Translations under genes and position numbers: made by a program
NCBI RefSeq assembly: GCF_042453785.1
Contig: NC_091667.1
Location: forward strand, 32,046,001-32,110,000
From: Malus domestica
Taxonomy: Eukaryota; Streptophyta; Magnoliopsida; Rosales; Rosaceae
Length of the DNA: 64,000 nucleotides
Direction of reading: 5' to 3'
Notes under the pieces: generated by a model
The model's input: only the letters and a program-made list of their open reading frames with translations
Database searches by the model: none
Told to the model about the DNA's origin: nothing
In this document: piece by piece, positions 1 to 12,288 of the stretch
How positions within the stretch are numbered: the first letter of the stretch is position 1
How the letters are laid out: each line of letters opens with the position of its first letter

Positions 1-1294
1 CCCAAAGTTTGAGCTCAAAATATACAAACAAAAAACAAGAAAGCCTAGCAACTCTGTCGCCGCCAACCACAAGCCAACGTCACATGCAGGATCGGAGGTC
101 CAACCGAACAAAGGCTCTAAATTGGAAAGGGAGGACGTTCCACCCTCCACCACCAAGCACCACAAAGTCCAAATAACAAGTAGGGGAAGCCAATGGACAA
201 AACTTCCCACAAGCAACAGTGCAAACTGCACACAGATGGAAGGTGGTGGTGTGACCACCCAAGCACCAAGTAGGAATTGGAGCTCTACACACCTTCCGCA
301 ATGGCCACAAACCGCGGTAAAAAGAATAGATCACATATCTGGAAAGAGAAATGAGAAATGTGATTTAGTTTGGTTTCAGTGCGACTTTGAAGCTTGAACC
401 AAAATAAACCAAACCATTTGATGCGATTTAGTTTGGTTTCAAACAATTTTGATTTCAGTTTTAAACTATTTAAGGGAAAAGTAATAGTACATTCAATTGT
501 GCTTACAAAAATTAAGATTTAAAGAAACAAGGAACAGAATAATACAAAAACTGTATAAACAAAACACAAAATTAAAAACAAAATGTAACTATGCAAGAGA
601 TAACAACAAATCAAACAAGTAATAAGAAAATACTTTTTTCGATATTATTTGTGTTTGAAGTTAAACAAGTATATCCCATCACGTGTTGCTCTCCACACCT
701 ACAATCAACTTCTTCGCACTCACCAATTGCAGAGCTATATGCATCAAAGATTTTATACTTTAAAATAATTCACCCCAAAAGAGATTAGGACCTAGTCATT
801 TTCCATTTGTAGTGCGGTTCGATTTTGATGCGATTTCAGATGTTTGAAATTGAAATTAAAGATTTTTTAGCTAAAATGGTTTATGATATTTACATAATTC
901 CTCATTTTAGTCATTAAGATTTGAAATCAATACAAGTGGTTTATGAGATTGTCCACCATCAATCATTTTGATATTTCCATGAATAGTTTTGTTAAATAAC
1001 GATTAAAATGACTAAACTACAATTTAATAAACAATAGGCCAAAATGATTTGACAAAAAATTGAGGGTATTTTTATCATTTTATCCTTATTTAATGGAGAT
1101 TTTTTTTACGGGATAACCAAAATGATTGATGGTAGACAAACTCAGAGCTCAAAAACCGAAATTAAATTATTTTTTCAAACTACGCTGCGCTTTAAATTGA
1201 AACCATTTCAAAACCGCAAGAAGCGACTCATTCGGTAGTATCCAATTTAATTAGTGTTTCAGTTACAATTTTCGGTTCCAAATGTCCACCCCTA
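1..1294. repeat. Degenerate hAT-like transposon DNA, no gene
   Basis: No convincing coding region is seen. The stretch has recurrent motifs such as GATGCGATTTAGTTTGGTTT (near 422 and 826) and short inverted variants of 'cggttt/aaaccg'. It ends near 1294 in TGTCCACCCCTA, which on the minus strand reads TAGGGGTGGACA, the kind of terminus common on plant hAT elements. The left end was not found, so the element is truncated or starts outside the window. The class is an inference from the terminus and the subterminal motif density. Confidence 0.4.
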
Positions 1295-1567
1295 CCCCGC
1301 ACAGCAGGCATACAAGTTAAGGTTGTAAAACAGTAAAAAACGTCTTTGGCTCCAAATTTTTACATGTTAAATATAAACCGAAAGTTCGGTTTCATCATCA
1401 CTTCGTCATTTTTCCAGTTTCCCTTTTCCTCCTCTCTCTCTTCTCCCACTTGCCTTCCCTGAACCTTTTCCTTCCGAGAATCTGACCTGGTTGGCTGCTC
1501 CAGATTCTGTTCTCCGTGGACCGGTCCAATCCCGGTCGAGTTCTTCGCAGATCAACGACTCACAGTC

Positions 1568-4306
1568 ATGAATCCTGAATAGTAAGCCGCCGATTTTCTT
1601 TCCCTTTTGTTTCCAATTACGCAAACTTTTGCCCCCTTTTGCATCTGAGTATTTTTTTTTTCCATTAAAAAGTTAGGAAAAAATGGGCTTTTTTTTTTAC
1701 TACTTTCCTTTGATTTCGACGAAAACAGACTGAAGTTTTGATCTTTTCTTTAGATCCATGATGATTTTGTGCTAAATTGTAATGGGTTTGTGGTCAATTT
1801 TGAAACCCTTTTGAAAAGTTAGTTAATTTTGTTGGAATTCTGTATTTTTGCTTTTGAAAATTAAGAAACTAAAAACCCAAATATTGGATTTGTAGTTATT
1901 TGATTTTGGTTTTGTCTCAGCTTTTAATTTTGGATCACTGAAACAAAAAAGAAGCATCGAATTATCTTAAGATTTTAAATTGTATCTTGGATCGTCGTGT
2001 GGGCTCAGTCAATGCAATTTTATTAAATATAAATTACATGTGGTTAAACCAACAGGGTTAATTGGTATTTTGCAGCTGAACCTGTTGAATTCAGATTTAA
2101 AAGTATTGCTAATGAATGATTATGTTGGAATTTTACCTGCTGCAGTGATTACTTGTTTAAACTTTTGCTGATTGGTGACTCTGGGGTTGGAAAATCATGT
2201 CTTCTTCTGAGGTTTGCTGTAAGTTGTTCGTACTTTGATCAAATTTATATGGATCTCTTTGCGTGATTCATTATATACATTGTTTCTTGCTTAAAAGGAA
2301 ATAAAATGTATGCTTTGTTTCTTGAATCAAGCCATTGGGGTTAGCTCAAGCAGCGAGGGAGGGAATGTAATGGGTTACAGCAAATAGGATATGCCCAGGC
2401 TTCAAATCCATCCAATGTAACCATAAAACAAATATTTGATTACTCTAAATTTTCTAGTATAATAACATATGCATGATTTTTTCTATCATATCAGAACTAT
2501 TAGCGAATGCGTCATTTTATGCGGGTTTGTATACTAATTATTATTTGCTTTTATCAACTTTGATAATCCCAACTGACATTTCAATTTAGACTTTCTTGTT
2601 CCTGAGCTTCTGAAGCATAGTGTAATATGGTTAATCATTTCAGGAGCTGACTTCATCAATATCAGTGCTGACCTTTTATCTCTCTATCTGTATGATACAG
2701 GATGATTCATATCTGGACAGCTACATCAGCACAATTGGAGTTGATTTTGTAAGCTTTATATTCGTGGTCTAAATAAAGTTATAGAAGATACGGCTGCTGA
2801 TTGTTTTTCTGGTCCTTTCTCTGTAGAAAATTCGCACTGTGGACCAGGATGGAAAGACCATTAAACTTCAAATTGTGAGACTCTCTCTCTCTCTGAAATA
2901 TGGTAGTGTGTGGGGTTTTAAGCCATTTAGTAGTTAAGAAATACCTATTGCTCCCATATCTGAACTGTTGATGCCAAAGTCTTGTGGCTGGATCTTTTTT
3001 TCATTTGATCTCTTAAGATACTGATTGCAATTGTTTTCTTACTTTCTTCATGTCCTCTTTTCTCAAATCATGTGTTTTCTCTTGTTTAGGAGCTGTGTTA
3101 CTGGTGTGGTATGCGCCTTTTCAAATACATTCAACTATTTTTGTAGAACTTCATATTGCATGAGGTTGTTATGTGTTCACATTTTGTTGATTCTTACGAA
3201 TAAATATGTTTGGGAGCAGCCTCTCCATAAATGGGGGTAAGGCTAGCCGACATTCACCTCTCCCAGACCCTGCGTAAAGCGGGAGCCTTGTGAACTGGGT
3301 ACGACCTTTTTTTACGAATAAATATGTATCGTGGGAATGGAACACTATTCTAACATTATTATTGGCTGAAAACTTAGTTCTGGTGCATATTCATAATGTT
3401 CTCATCTTATGAAACGTTGTTGTTTAGTCAATCTAGCTATAAGACCATCTGTGATATTTTCCTTTTCCCCTCTGGGCTCTGGACATGCAGTGGGACACTG
3501 CTGGACAAGAACGTTTTAGGACAATTACGAGTAGCTACTACCGTGGGGCACATGGAATTATAGTAAGTTTGCCTTTTTTTTCTTTTGTTTTATGTTTTTA
3601 TTATTGCAGTATTGGTTTTTCTTGAGGTCTTGTACTGTGGATTCTATTTATTAATGTTGGTGTATGTTGCAGATAGTTTATGATGTGACGGACCAAGAGA
3701 GCTTCAACAATGTTAAGCAATGGTTAAATGAAATTGACCGTTACGCTAGTGAGAATGTAAACAAGCTTCTTGTTGGCAACAAGGCTGATCTGACTGCTAA
3801 CAAAGTTGTGTCATATGAAACAGCTAAGGTGAAAATTTTGTGAACCTCCCCCTAGTTTCTGTTACCATATTTTTGTCTAATGGAGTAAGCACTCATCATT
3901 TAATCATGACCTCCCTGTTGACTCGCTGGTTTTTCAACAGGCATTTGCGGATGAGATTGGGATCCCTTTCATGGAGACTAGTGCAAAAAATGCTACCAAT
4001 GTGGAGCAGGCTTTCATGGCAATGGCTGCTGAAATCAAGAATAGGTACTTTTGCACTGTCGTGTATATGAGTGTTTTCCTCTTTTTCTGCATTATAAGAC
4101 GAGAAGAGGTTTAATTGAGGCGCAATGTGTGCACAATTTGCTGCATCTTTGAGTTCAAGGATTTATAATTGACCCATCGGCACCCACTCATTTCCTTAAC
4201 ATCACAATGCAGGATGGCAAGTCAACCGATGAACAATGCAAGGCCGCCAACAGTACAGATCCGAGGACAACCCGTCAACCAGAAATCTGGCTGCTGCTCG
4301 TCTTAG
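1568..4306 (+). CDS. RABD2: Rab1/RABD2-class small GTPase, 8 coding exons
   Basis: Coding exons are 1568-1581, 2146-2218, 2701-2748, 2827-2874, 3491-3562, 3673-3828, 3941-4044 and 4213-4306, all with GT-AG introns and consistent phase. They give 202 residues, the usual Rab length. Visible motifs are the P-loop GDSGVGKS (about residues 15-22), switch I around STIGVDF, DTAGQE, the guanine-binding NKAD and ETSAK, and a C-terminal GCCSS for double geranylgeranylation. The N-terminus MNPEYDYLFK and the C-terminal half match the plant RABD2 group, which acts in ER-to-Golgi vesicle traffic on the cytosolic membrane face (family knowledge). The first coding exon holds only four codons and part of a fifth. 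A pyrimidine-rich leader (about 1400-1460) precedes it. No disruption was found, so the gene looks functional. Assignment to a particular RABD2 paralogue is not possible from motifs. Confidence 0.95.
2330..2432 (+). repeat. Possible tRNA-derived SINE head in RAB intron 2
   Basis: Within the second intron, GGGGTTAGCTCAAGCAG resembles a tRNA A-box region. About 55 bases later GGCTTCAAATCC resembles a B box. No poly-A or poly-T end or target duplication was recognised, so this may be a truncated SINE or chance similarity. Confidence 0.3.
3194..3327 (+). mobile_element. 5'-truncated Au-type SINE with 16-bp target duplication
   Basis: A 102-bp insertion (3210-3311) in RAB intron 4 is flanked by identical copies of TTACGAATAAATATGT at 3194-3209 and 3312-3327. 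The body contains CTCCCAGACCCTGCG and ends in GGGTACGACC followed by a T run, as in the 3' part of plant Au SINEs (family knowledge). The tRNA-derived 5' half is missing, which fits 5' truncation during LINE-mediated retrotransposition. The perfect duplication suggests a fairly recent event. Confidence 0.8.
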
Positions 4307-5086
4307 TTCAATGCTGTTGCTGGTCTTCTGTGGCAGGAGTGCAGTGCATGTAGGACAAGGCTTCTCGTCATTCTTCTCGAAACCGCAGGGGACTATTTGT
4401 GCCGCCGTAAACAATATATCACGACTTTGCTTGTCAGTAATTCCATTCTTTATAGTCTGTTAACTGGTATGTACAAATGATGTCTGTTGCTCAGCTACAT
4501 TTCAAATTTATCTGGTTTCTTCTGTTTAAATTGACTTGTTGAATTGTTCATGTGGATGCTTAAAGGAAATATATACGTTTCTGATGTTATTATGTATATG
4601 GCAACTAGCCAAGTTATGGTAACTTGAGATACACCACTCCTTGAGATAATATTTTTCTCCAAATGCCACTTAATTATAAAATGGAGATTTATCCCAATTA
4701 TTTTTTGTCAATTTACATGGCAAATGTTATGGCGTACCTGTCAGAAGTAGTGCTCAAGTCTTAACTAGTTAGTAAGATAACACGATACTAATTACTTTTT
4801 TGTTGTTTTAAGTAAAGGTATTATCTATTCTAAGAGGAAGGGGGTGAGTTTAATTTGCATTTGACGAGAAACGAGAGGCCCGTTCAGTATGATTATATCA
4901 TCAACAGAACATCAAAAAGTGGGACTAATAAACTCTTTCCGCATTTTACAATTGTACACCTCTCTCCATGAATGATTCGACTGAATCAACTTAATTCATT
5001 ATTCTCGTAATTGTTTTTCTACTTTTAGCTTCTCGTGAATCAAAATTGTAAAATTTTTAAAAATTAAGCTGTAAAAAAGTAATTTT
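4307..5086. other. Intergenic region between RAB and MYB 3' ends
   Basis: This is the shared downstream region of two convergent genes. It should hold the RAB 3' UTR (about 4307-4500) and the MYB 3' end. AT-rich sequence without a supported reading frame or repeat was seen otherwise. Confidence 0.5.
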
Positions 5087-7454
5087 CTATGTGACTCTGA
5101 TGGCACCAGAAGATGAAGGGGGAGACAAGCTTGCCCCTTGAGAACGCTGAGGCTGCCCAATTTTAAGCTCTAAAGCATCTTTCTCAGCTGCTGACGTCAT
5201 GCTGCTGATCCGGCCGGCTGCCATGGATGGACTGCTTGGGAGGGACCTTGGTAATGATGGGATTCCAGAAGGGTGAGAAATTACAGGAGCACAAGTTGGA
5301 AAGTTACCATGGTTTTTTATCATGTGGTAGTAACTTGATCTGTAAAAGTGCGTCATTGGGGCGTATGGGACATTTGCTGGAATTCTCATCTGTTCAAACA
5401 TGAGCAAAATCATCATACATGAGTTGACACTTTGATTTAGAAAAAATAACTTCAAATGGAAACAAGCGCATTTCACTTCAAATCATCATACATCTGTTGT
5501 AATTCTCCTTCTCATAGTTTCAAATATATATGCCCAGATACAGAAAAGTTTAGGGGTTAGGGAGGCTACCCCACCCCAGGGTCTGGGCATACCACAAGTC
5601 TCTTTGAGGACTTACAAAGGGGGTCTTAGCCGTTTTTATATTTTTATTTTTACATATCGTACACCAAGAGAGATTCCCAGTAGCAAGGCTCGAATCTAGG
5701 CCTTAATCTAGCGAAGAGAACGATCATTACCAACTGAGTGAAACCCTTGTTTGCTTCAAATATACATATAGGCTTGTAATGTGGTAAGAAACAAACTCAT
5801 GGATCAAAGTGTAATTGCAACCGACTATTGCACCCAACATTAACAGGTAATAGGTGAGTGATTTTTGTTCTTTCTATTGTGCGGTTCTTGAATTATTTGT
5901 CGCTAACGGTAACAGTGGTCACGGGGATCACACTGATTCAGTAACACTTAAAACATGGTTCACATATAATCATGGGGAAAAGGCAAAAGGGTTCTTACCA
6001 TAAATGGCATGGCAGGGTAATTTGGAAGAGTGCAAGTTGGAGAAAAAGGAGGAGCTGGGGGGCTATCCAAGCACAGATGTGGGAATCTGTTTAGAATCTG
6101 AGTTGGAACGTTGCTAGCCGGTGGTGAGTTGTTGGCTGTATTGATTTTCAGTGGCATAGTTTTAGAGCTGCTAGCCTGTGGTGAAGTTTCATCAGCTGAC
6201 TTTGTAGGTGAAATTGAGGAATCTTGAGGACCCTGATCCTGCAAATCTCATCAAAATGCAGTCATTGATATGATCTAATTAGAATGCACACTGCCATTGT
6301 AAAAGAAATTTGCATAAACAGAACTTGGCACAACCTGTTAATCGAAAGCCGTATATAAGTTAGGATTTAGTGCTTCTCTATTGTCTGTTTAGTGTCATTC
6401 CAATTTTATTTCTAATAAAAATTCATAAAATGTTCTATTCGCGCATATTTTCTCGGAAACTGCACACTAATTGTTTGTGACAGTGGGAGAGAGAGAATTA
6501 CAGAGAGTTCCTTAAAGTGCATGTCAAAGAGGCTTGATCTGCGTTTCCTCTTATCATTTGTAGCCTGCCTGAGGAAATACTTCTGTGCATGACTAGCAAC
6601 CTGGGTTGGGGTTCTTGTGGTCACAAAATTTCTTGCTATTCCTCTCCAATCACCTTTCCCAAGCTTCTTCAAACCAGCTAGAAACACTCTATGCTCTTCC
6701 TCAGTCCATGGCCTCCCTGAAAATATTCATTTCAAATTCAGTCAAAACCAAACCTGAAGAATCTAAATGCAATTACTCTAACTTACGGAAAATGAATTCG
6801 GACTTGAGTGCAACAGAGCAGACACACTGTCTTGGGCAACTGATTTGACCTAACCAACATCTCCAGAAAAAAAGGCTATGTTTGGAGATGCCGGCTTAAT
6901 CATGGATTATAACAAGGTGCATTGTTTAGAATTCTAATTACTTCTAATTTTCTAACAAAATTAATAAGAAAAATAAAGATAAGGGGAAGAAAAGAGTTTT
7001 ATGCTTCATAAAGGGAAGAATAACACCAATGAATAACAAAGCAGTCACACATGCATTCCTCCTAACAACACAGAAGGCAATTAAATCAAAGAGCAAACAG
7101 AAAACCTAGACACATAAACCCATCAGTTGGAATTGATGAAACTCTCAAAAACAAAAATGTACCTTTTTTTCTTTCATGGGTGGCCTTGTGTCGCTTGTTA
7201 TGAATGAGGCCATCGGAGAGGTAGCCGGCATCGTGATCAGCCGCAGCAGCGTTGTTGTTGTGGTCTCCGGTGCTGTCCGCCTGCAGATTCCCCATGCTGT
7301 AACTTTTCTTGATAGAATCCTCCTCTTTCTCCATAATTTTCACGCCGAAAAGCTTCAAGCAAACTCCTTTATTTCCATGGCCGTGGTTGCACGTCCTCGA
7401 GTTGTGGCCATTGTGACCACCATGCGAACACTTTCGTGCCGATTCCTTATCCAT
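5087..7454 (-). CDS. SHAQKYF-class MYB-related transcription factor (KUA1/MYBS3-like)
   Basis: Minus-strand exons are 7454-7163, 6716-6502, 6238-5999 and 5389-5087, with clean GT-AG borders, giving 349 residues. The ATG at 7454 is the first in frame. Order: an N-terminal zinc-knuckle-like motif starting CSH, a KLFGV motif (the R/KLFGV repression motif of this group), then a single MYB repeat beginning [12 protein letters not shown] and ending [10 protein letters not shown], followed by a basic [11 protein letters not shown] segment. The tail has LELKI near the C-terminus, which could act as an EAR-type motif. Relatives are nuclear repressors in sugar, light, ageing and cell-expansion responses (family knowledge). 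Oddity: the knuckle reads [14 protein letters not shown], so the second zinc-binding Cys of the usual CX2CX4HX4C is Gly. An imperfect SINE lies in intron 3. No frameshift is present. Confidence 0.92.
5519..5767 (-). mobile_element. tRNA-related SINE in MYB intron 3
   Basis: On the minus strand the element starts near 5754 with an A-box-like stretch (CACTCAGTTGGTAATG) and a B-box-like GATTCGAGCC. It has an AT-rich centre and a 3' part with GGGTCTTAGCC and GGGTCTGGGC on the plus strand. It is bracketed by TTCAAATATATAT (5519-5531) and TTCAAATATACAT (5755-5767), a 13-bp target duplication with one mismatch. The MYB reading frame is not affected. Confidence 0.6.
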
Positions 7455-9090
7455 AATTTGCAACCCTTTTCTCCCTAAGATCAATCCAAAAATCTTCTAG
7501 AAAAAAATAACAAAGAAGATGATGGATTCGATTGCTTAGATATTGATTTTATGGGTGAAAAGAAGAACGAATTTTAGTTCTTCTTCTCTTTCGTGCAGAG
7601 GAAGGTATACAAGTATTTATGGGGCGTTTAGTTTCCTTTTCTATAATGTCTATAACAATCCAACACGTCCCCAAATTTCCAAAACTTTTTCGCAAGCGGC
7701 TTATAACTCAGTTGAATAAGAGCATTCATTCATGCACTGTAGGTCCTTCACCACTAAGCTCACTTAATTTCTTACTAATTTTTCCTACAATGGCTACGAA
7801 AAAGAAGAAGTGAAAGTTGAATCGAGGGTTGTGATTGGTTTACTGGCGGGTCAACGAAATTCTTTGATTTTTTACTTCAATGAGTAACTGGCACGTGGAA
7901 GTGCTCTCCCAGTCCTATGTGAAGCTGGTCTTACGCGATTGTATGTGCCTGTCTGGAAAGTCGGTGCACGTTCTTGGTCATTGCTGCTAATTTTATCTTT
8001 TTACCCAAAAATAAAGGAGAAAATGAGAGAGAAAAAAAAGAAGAAGAATTAAGTTTTCCAGCGTTTTTGTCGATGCTGGTCAAAATCCAATTTTAGATTA
8101 TCTAATTTGGGAGATAAATATTCAAATTCAAAACAGCTAATCTGGATTTTAATTCGAGTCCACCCTGTAAAATTCTACAGCGAGGTTAAAAGCTACCTGT
8201 TCCGTATGATGTTGGGACTCAGTGATAAAACCAGTTGGACGGTCAGGATTTGTTGACATTTGGTTTAGTTTCAACTTACAAGCAATCTGGTCCGTTTAGA
8301 TGTAACAATCTGATCAATAAAAAAGGAGGTCTGGTAAAGCGTGCTCAAATGTGGTTAATGTGCTTATCATTCTAATTATTTAAAGCTGGTCATTTGTTAC
8401 TTGGATGCCAAGAAAAAGACTTCTAGATAACATAAAAGATATTTAAAAGAAAGAAGTATTGTGGTTTGAGTAATATTGCACGTGTTTGTTCGAAGAAAAA
8501 CAAAATATTCTACTAATATGTACTTTCAATTTTGTTAATTCTACCTTTGTGATTTACTAATATTTCCAATTTTATTCAATTTTTTTTTTCAATTCGTATA
8601 ACTTGACGATCCACATTTAGGAGAGATTTTGTAGTATGCTCGTAATACGGACACATATGTCATATGTCCTTATACAAGTGAATGGTACACTTGAAAATAA
8701 AAAACTTCCTTTTACTAGTTGTATAACAACAGATGACATACCACCCCATATTCGAACACATTAACAAATCTCTCCACATATGAGCCATGTGATGCGCCTT
8801 TTAATATTTTTGTATACCAAATTCACTTATCATTTGTTTCTCCAAACAACTTTATTTTGGTCAACATAATTTTTTGGTGAACAATTTTTTTGGGAGTTCT
8901 AGTAAAAAAGGCTTTTCACTGTTCATTTTTAATCAAAATGACATTTTATGTATGAAAAGTCTATAATGGGTCAAGCTCTTTTCTTTATTTACTCTTATGC
9001 CATTATTTATTATTGTAGCGGGGTTCACAATGATGTTGACATTTTTGTCTGATTACAATACATTATTTTGATGATGCTATTCATCTTATG
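7455..9090. other. MYB 5' region and intergenic DNA
   Basis: The first 150 bases should hold the MYB leader and core promoter on the minus strand. Beyond that the sequence is AT-rich. A segment near 8878-8985 contains 'ttttcactgttca', loosely like the dispersed repeat described at 44890. No gene is supported. Confidence 0.4.
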
Positions 9091-9215
9091 CTACTTTTGC
9101 TAATTTGTTGCCAGTTCTTCAAGCTTCCATCATGTTGTCGATATTATGTAGCTCTTCTTTTGTCAAATTGTTCCAGTATTGTTCATCACCTTCTACTAGC
9201 TTTGCATCTCTTTCT

Positions 9216-9686
9216 CTATCTTCTTTCACCTTGTAATACATATCTTCTGTTTCTCCTTTGAAATTCTGAGGATTCTAGTATGGCTGATGGCGGGCTTTTG
9301 ACTTGCTGTAAATATGAATTTCTTCTTCTTTTGCTACTAATATCATACTTAAAATCTTCCAACTCATTTAAGGCAAACATTTGGATCCCTCGAAATTTTA
9401 GAATATTTTTGTATAAATGAGTCCACCTATGTGAGGAGATAGGGGATAGTCTAAAGGACTCTTCATTAATCATGACTATATGCCTAACTTTCTTCTTATG
9501 CATATGTATATACCAATATGGATAACTACTAATAAAATTTATGCAAATTTCTTTCCACTTTTGTAGATAATCTTCTGCTACTTTTATAAGCTTTTCAGGA
9601 AATGATTCTAGTTGGGAAATATAGTTAATGAATATTTTATCAAGATAGCTAAACTCTAATAGTAAGGCAGGAGTAACTTCTACCAT
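9216..9686 (-). pseudogene. 3' reading frame of the caulimovirid-like element, function unknown
   Basis: An open frame of about 156 codons lies downstream of the RNase H remnant, in the same orientation. The product would be basic and aromatic-rich, with clusters such as KKKVRH and KRRRN. A preceding frame at 10264-10046 is rich in E, I and K and looks coiled-coil-forming. Some plant endogenous caulimovirids carry a second ORF after RNase H (family knowledge), which would fit. I do not recognise a domain. The region between the two frames lacks any long open reading frame. Confidence 0.4.
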
Positions 9687-10739
9687 ATTATACTTTTTCT
9701 GATGCTTATAACTAAAATGTCATGGTCTAAAATCTCTTATGTTAATCCTGGCCACAGCTACGCTAACATCTGGTTTACAAATACAATTCTTTGTAATATC
9801 ACAAAGACATGGTGGATACATTTTTGTAATAATATCCATCCCCGGTTTTGGATCAAAGATGGACTGATAAAAGCACATTGTAATTATAATTGTAACTCTT
9901 TCATGGATTATGATGCTCTGCTCAGGATCTCATTTTGCATATCTGGTGGCATTATCCTTAATTTTGCTTTTGAAATTTCTTCTAATAAAATATCATCTAA
10001 TATTAAGTCTAAAGATATGTTCCTAAGAAAACTTTCATATCTTTCTTATTTTTCTTTGTCACTCAGGTGCTGATGCTGCTCATTATTTTGATATTGCTCT
10101 ATTTCAATGTCTTCTTCTAAGAGCTCAATATTAATTTCTTCTATGGACTCATTAGCCTCTTGTTCTATAAGTTCAATAATCTCTTTTTCTTTATTCTTAT
10201 GTTGATCAGTTTCCAAACCTATTTTTATTTCTCTTTTCAGAGTGCCACTTGCATTCTGATGCATTCTAAGAGATTAGAGTTCTTGGTTCATTTTGGTAAA
10301 CTTGAGTAATGACTCATGGTCCCTAGAAATGACTTGAAGGTTGTGCTCAAGAGAATAAATATGATGTTGGCTTTGATGGATACTAAAATTAAAACTATCA
10401 AACTCTTGTTCTAAGGTTCTAATTAATTTTTCATGACCTAACATCATGCTTGGCTATTTGATTTGGATATTCCAAAAATTATCTAGGAGAACCTGCTGCC
10501 TATCAAAAAACCCTGATACTCTTGACCTATATCTTAGAGTTGAATTTCTGATTCCTTCAACAATATTACCATTAAAGTTGAAAGTTGGTATTGGTGGTGA
10601 TGCTGGTCTGCTTATGCTATTTTGGAATCCATTAATGGTGGAGGTCCATGATACATCATTATGTTATTGAAATGTGCTCTTCTGCCTTGTGGTCTTGTGC
10701 CATTTGAGGATGATGGTCCACGATATTCCATTCTTGTTC

Positions 10740-11227
10740 AACAAATTAATCTTGATAATATATCAGCTAATGTATTATCATTACTTTTTATATGTTCAAA
10801 AATTGGTTTAAAACCATTTCCTGTAATCGAATCAATAAAAATAACCCATATTCGGGCTGCCTATTTATTAGCATGTATTTTGTTATAATGAGAAACTATA
10901 TTTTGACAATATGTTCTAATCGTAAATACTTCATTATGTAAAAATAAAGAAAATGCCTCAAGTGAGTTAATTATTCCTGAAATTTCTAAGTCTGTTAATG
11001 GTAATCTTGATTATACATCATTAAATTTTCCTGATGAATATCTACAAACTTGTTCGTCCGACTTTGGTGACTCCTTATGCTTTTTCTGGTATAGTATACC
11101 TGCCCATTCTAATGATGAAGTATCTGTTTCAACTATTTTGTAACTATCATATAATGGTAATGTTAATGACTTAAGTTTAGTAATTTCTTCCTTTATATTT
11201 TGAACTAATTTAATATCTTCACTATTA
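10740..11227 (-). pseudogene. Caulimovirid-like RNase H fragment
   Basis: On the minus strand the frame resumes directly after the transposon target site (11228-11236). It reads an RNase H-like segment with an ETD acidic motif and a later DILSR. Stop codons interrupt it near 11010 and 10865. It is the continuation of the RT half at 12289-12845. Assignment rests on motif order and position rather than on a long intact frame. Confidence 0.55.
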
Positions 11228-11236
11228 AAATATTTT

Positions 11237-12288
11237 GGGTAAAGTACAAAAAACTACATCAACTATTGGTGTAACAACACTTTCATATCTCATCTTTTAA
11301 AATTGACAATGTCATATCTCATCTTACGAATTTGTGCCAATGTTATACCTTCCGTTAGGGTTGGTGTGAATTTCTCAGTTAAATGCTGACGTGACTTGAT
11401 CTGGGGCCCATTTTCTATTAAAAAAATTAATAAAATATTATTAAAAACTAAAAAAAATATTTAATATTTTTTAAATATTAATAATAAAGAAAAGTTATAA
11501 AATTAAAAAAAAAATTACTCAGTCAATTCGTCCCCTCCCCTTTATCTCTCTTCTCCCCATCATCATCTTCTTCCCCCTTCTTGCAACTGCAACCCAGAAA
11601 AAAGAAGAGAGAAAAAAAATTCAATTTGTCTTCCCCCCTCCCCACCCCCATCTTCTCCCCACACCCACTTTCTGCACCCAACCCCCCCCCCCCAAAAAAA
11701 AAAACCCATATCCCGTTGAGGTGGAATCAGGAAACCTTCTCCAGGCTGATTTCGAAGGTTGAGAACCTGGGCGCAGAGAAAATGGGGGGAATGGGTGTGG
11801 AGGGAAAGGGTGGGTGCAGCGGAGGATGGACAAACTGGATTTTTTTTTTCTTCTCTCTCCTCTTCTTCTTCTTCTTACTTCTTCTTTCTGGGTTTGTTGG
11901 GGAGGGGGGAGAACTGGGTTGGGTTTGGGTTTTTTTTTTTCCTTCCTCCTCCTCTTCTTCTTTCTGGGTTACAGGAAGATGGGGGGGGGGAGAGAGAGAA
12001 GGGGAAATGACGAACTAATCTTAGGTTTTTTTTTAAAAACTTTTCTTTATTATTTTAATATTTAAATAATAGTAAATAATTTTTTTTAGTTTTTAATAAT
12101 TTTTTAATAGAAAATGGGTCCCGGATCAAGCCACGTCAGCATTTAACTGAGAAATTCACGCCAACCCTAACGGAAGGTATAACATTGGCACAAATTAGTA
12201 AGATGAGGTATGACATTGTCAGTTTTAAAAGATGAGGTATGAAAATGTCGTGACACCAATAGTTAAGGTAGTTTTTTGTACTTTACCC
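11237..12288. mobile_element. Non-autonomous Mutator-like element with 9-bp target duplication
   Basis: The ends GGGTAAAGTACAAAAAACTA (11237) and its inverted copy TAGTTTTTTGTACTTTACCC-like sequence (to 12288) form long terminal inverted repeats of roughly 230 bp. The 9-bp direct repeat AAATATTTT flanks it at 11228-11236 and 12289-12297; 9 bp is the Mutator hallmark. The unique centre (about 11520-12020) has C/T-rich and G/T-rich stretches and long homopolymers, with no transposase. Its ORFs are low-complexity and not credible genes. It may be a Pack-MULE whose captured sequence I cannot identify. Confidence 0.8.

Noticed and set aside
5545-5754. A functional tRNA gene in the MYB intron
   Set aside because: It has A- and B-box-like motifs but no cloverleaf; fits a SINE with a target duplication.
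11581-12065. Several overlapping plus-strand frames in the first MULE
   Set aside because: Low-complexity Pro, Phe, Leu and Ser runs from homopolymers; no domain or codon pattern.
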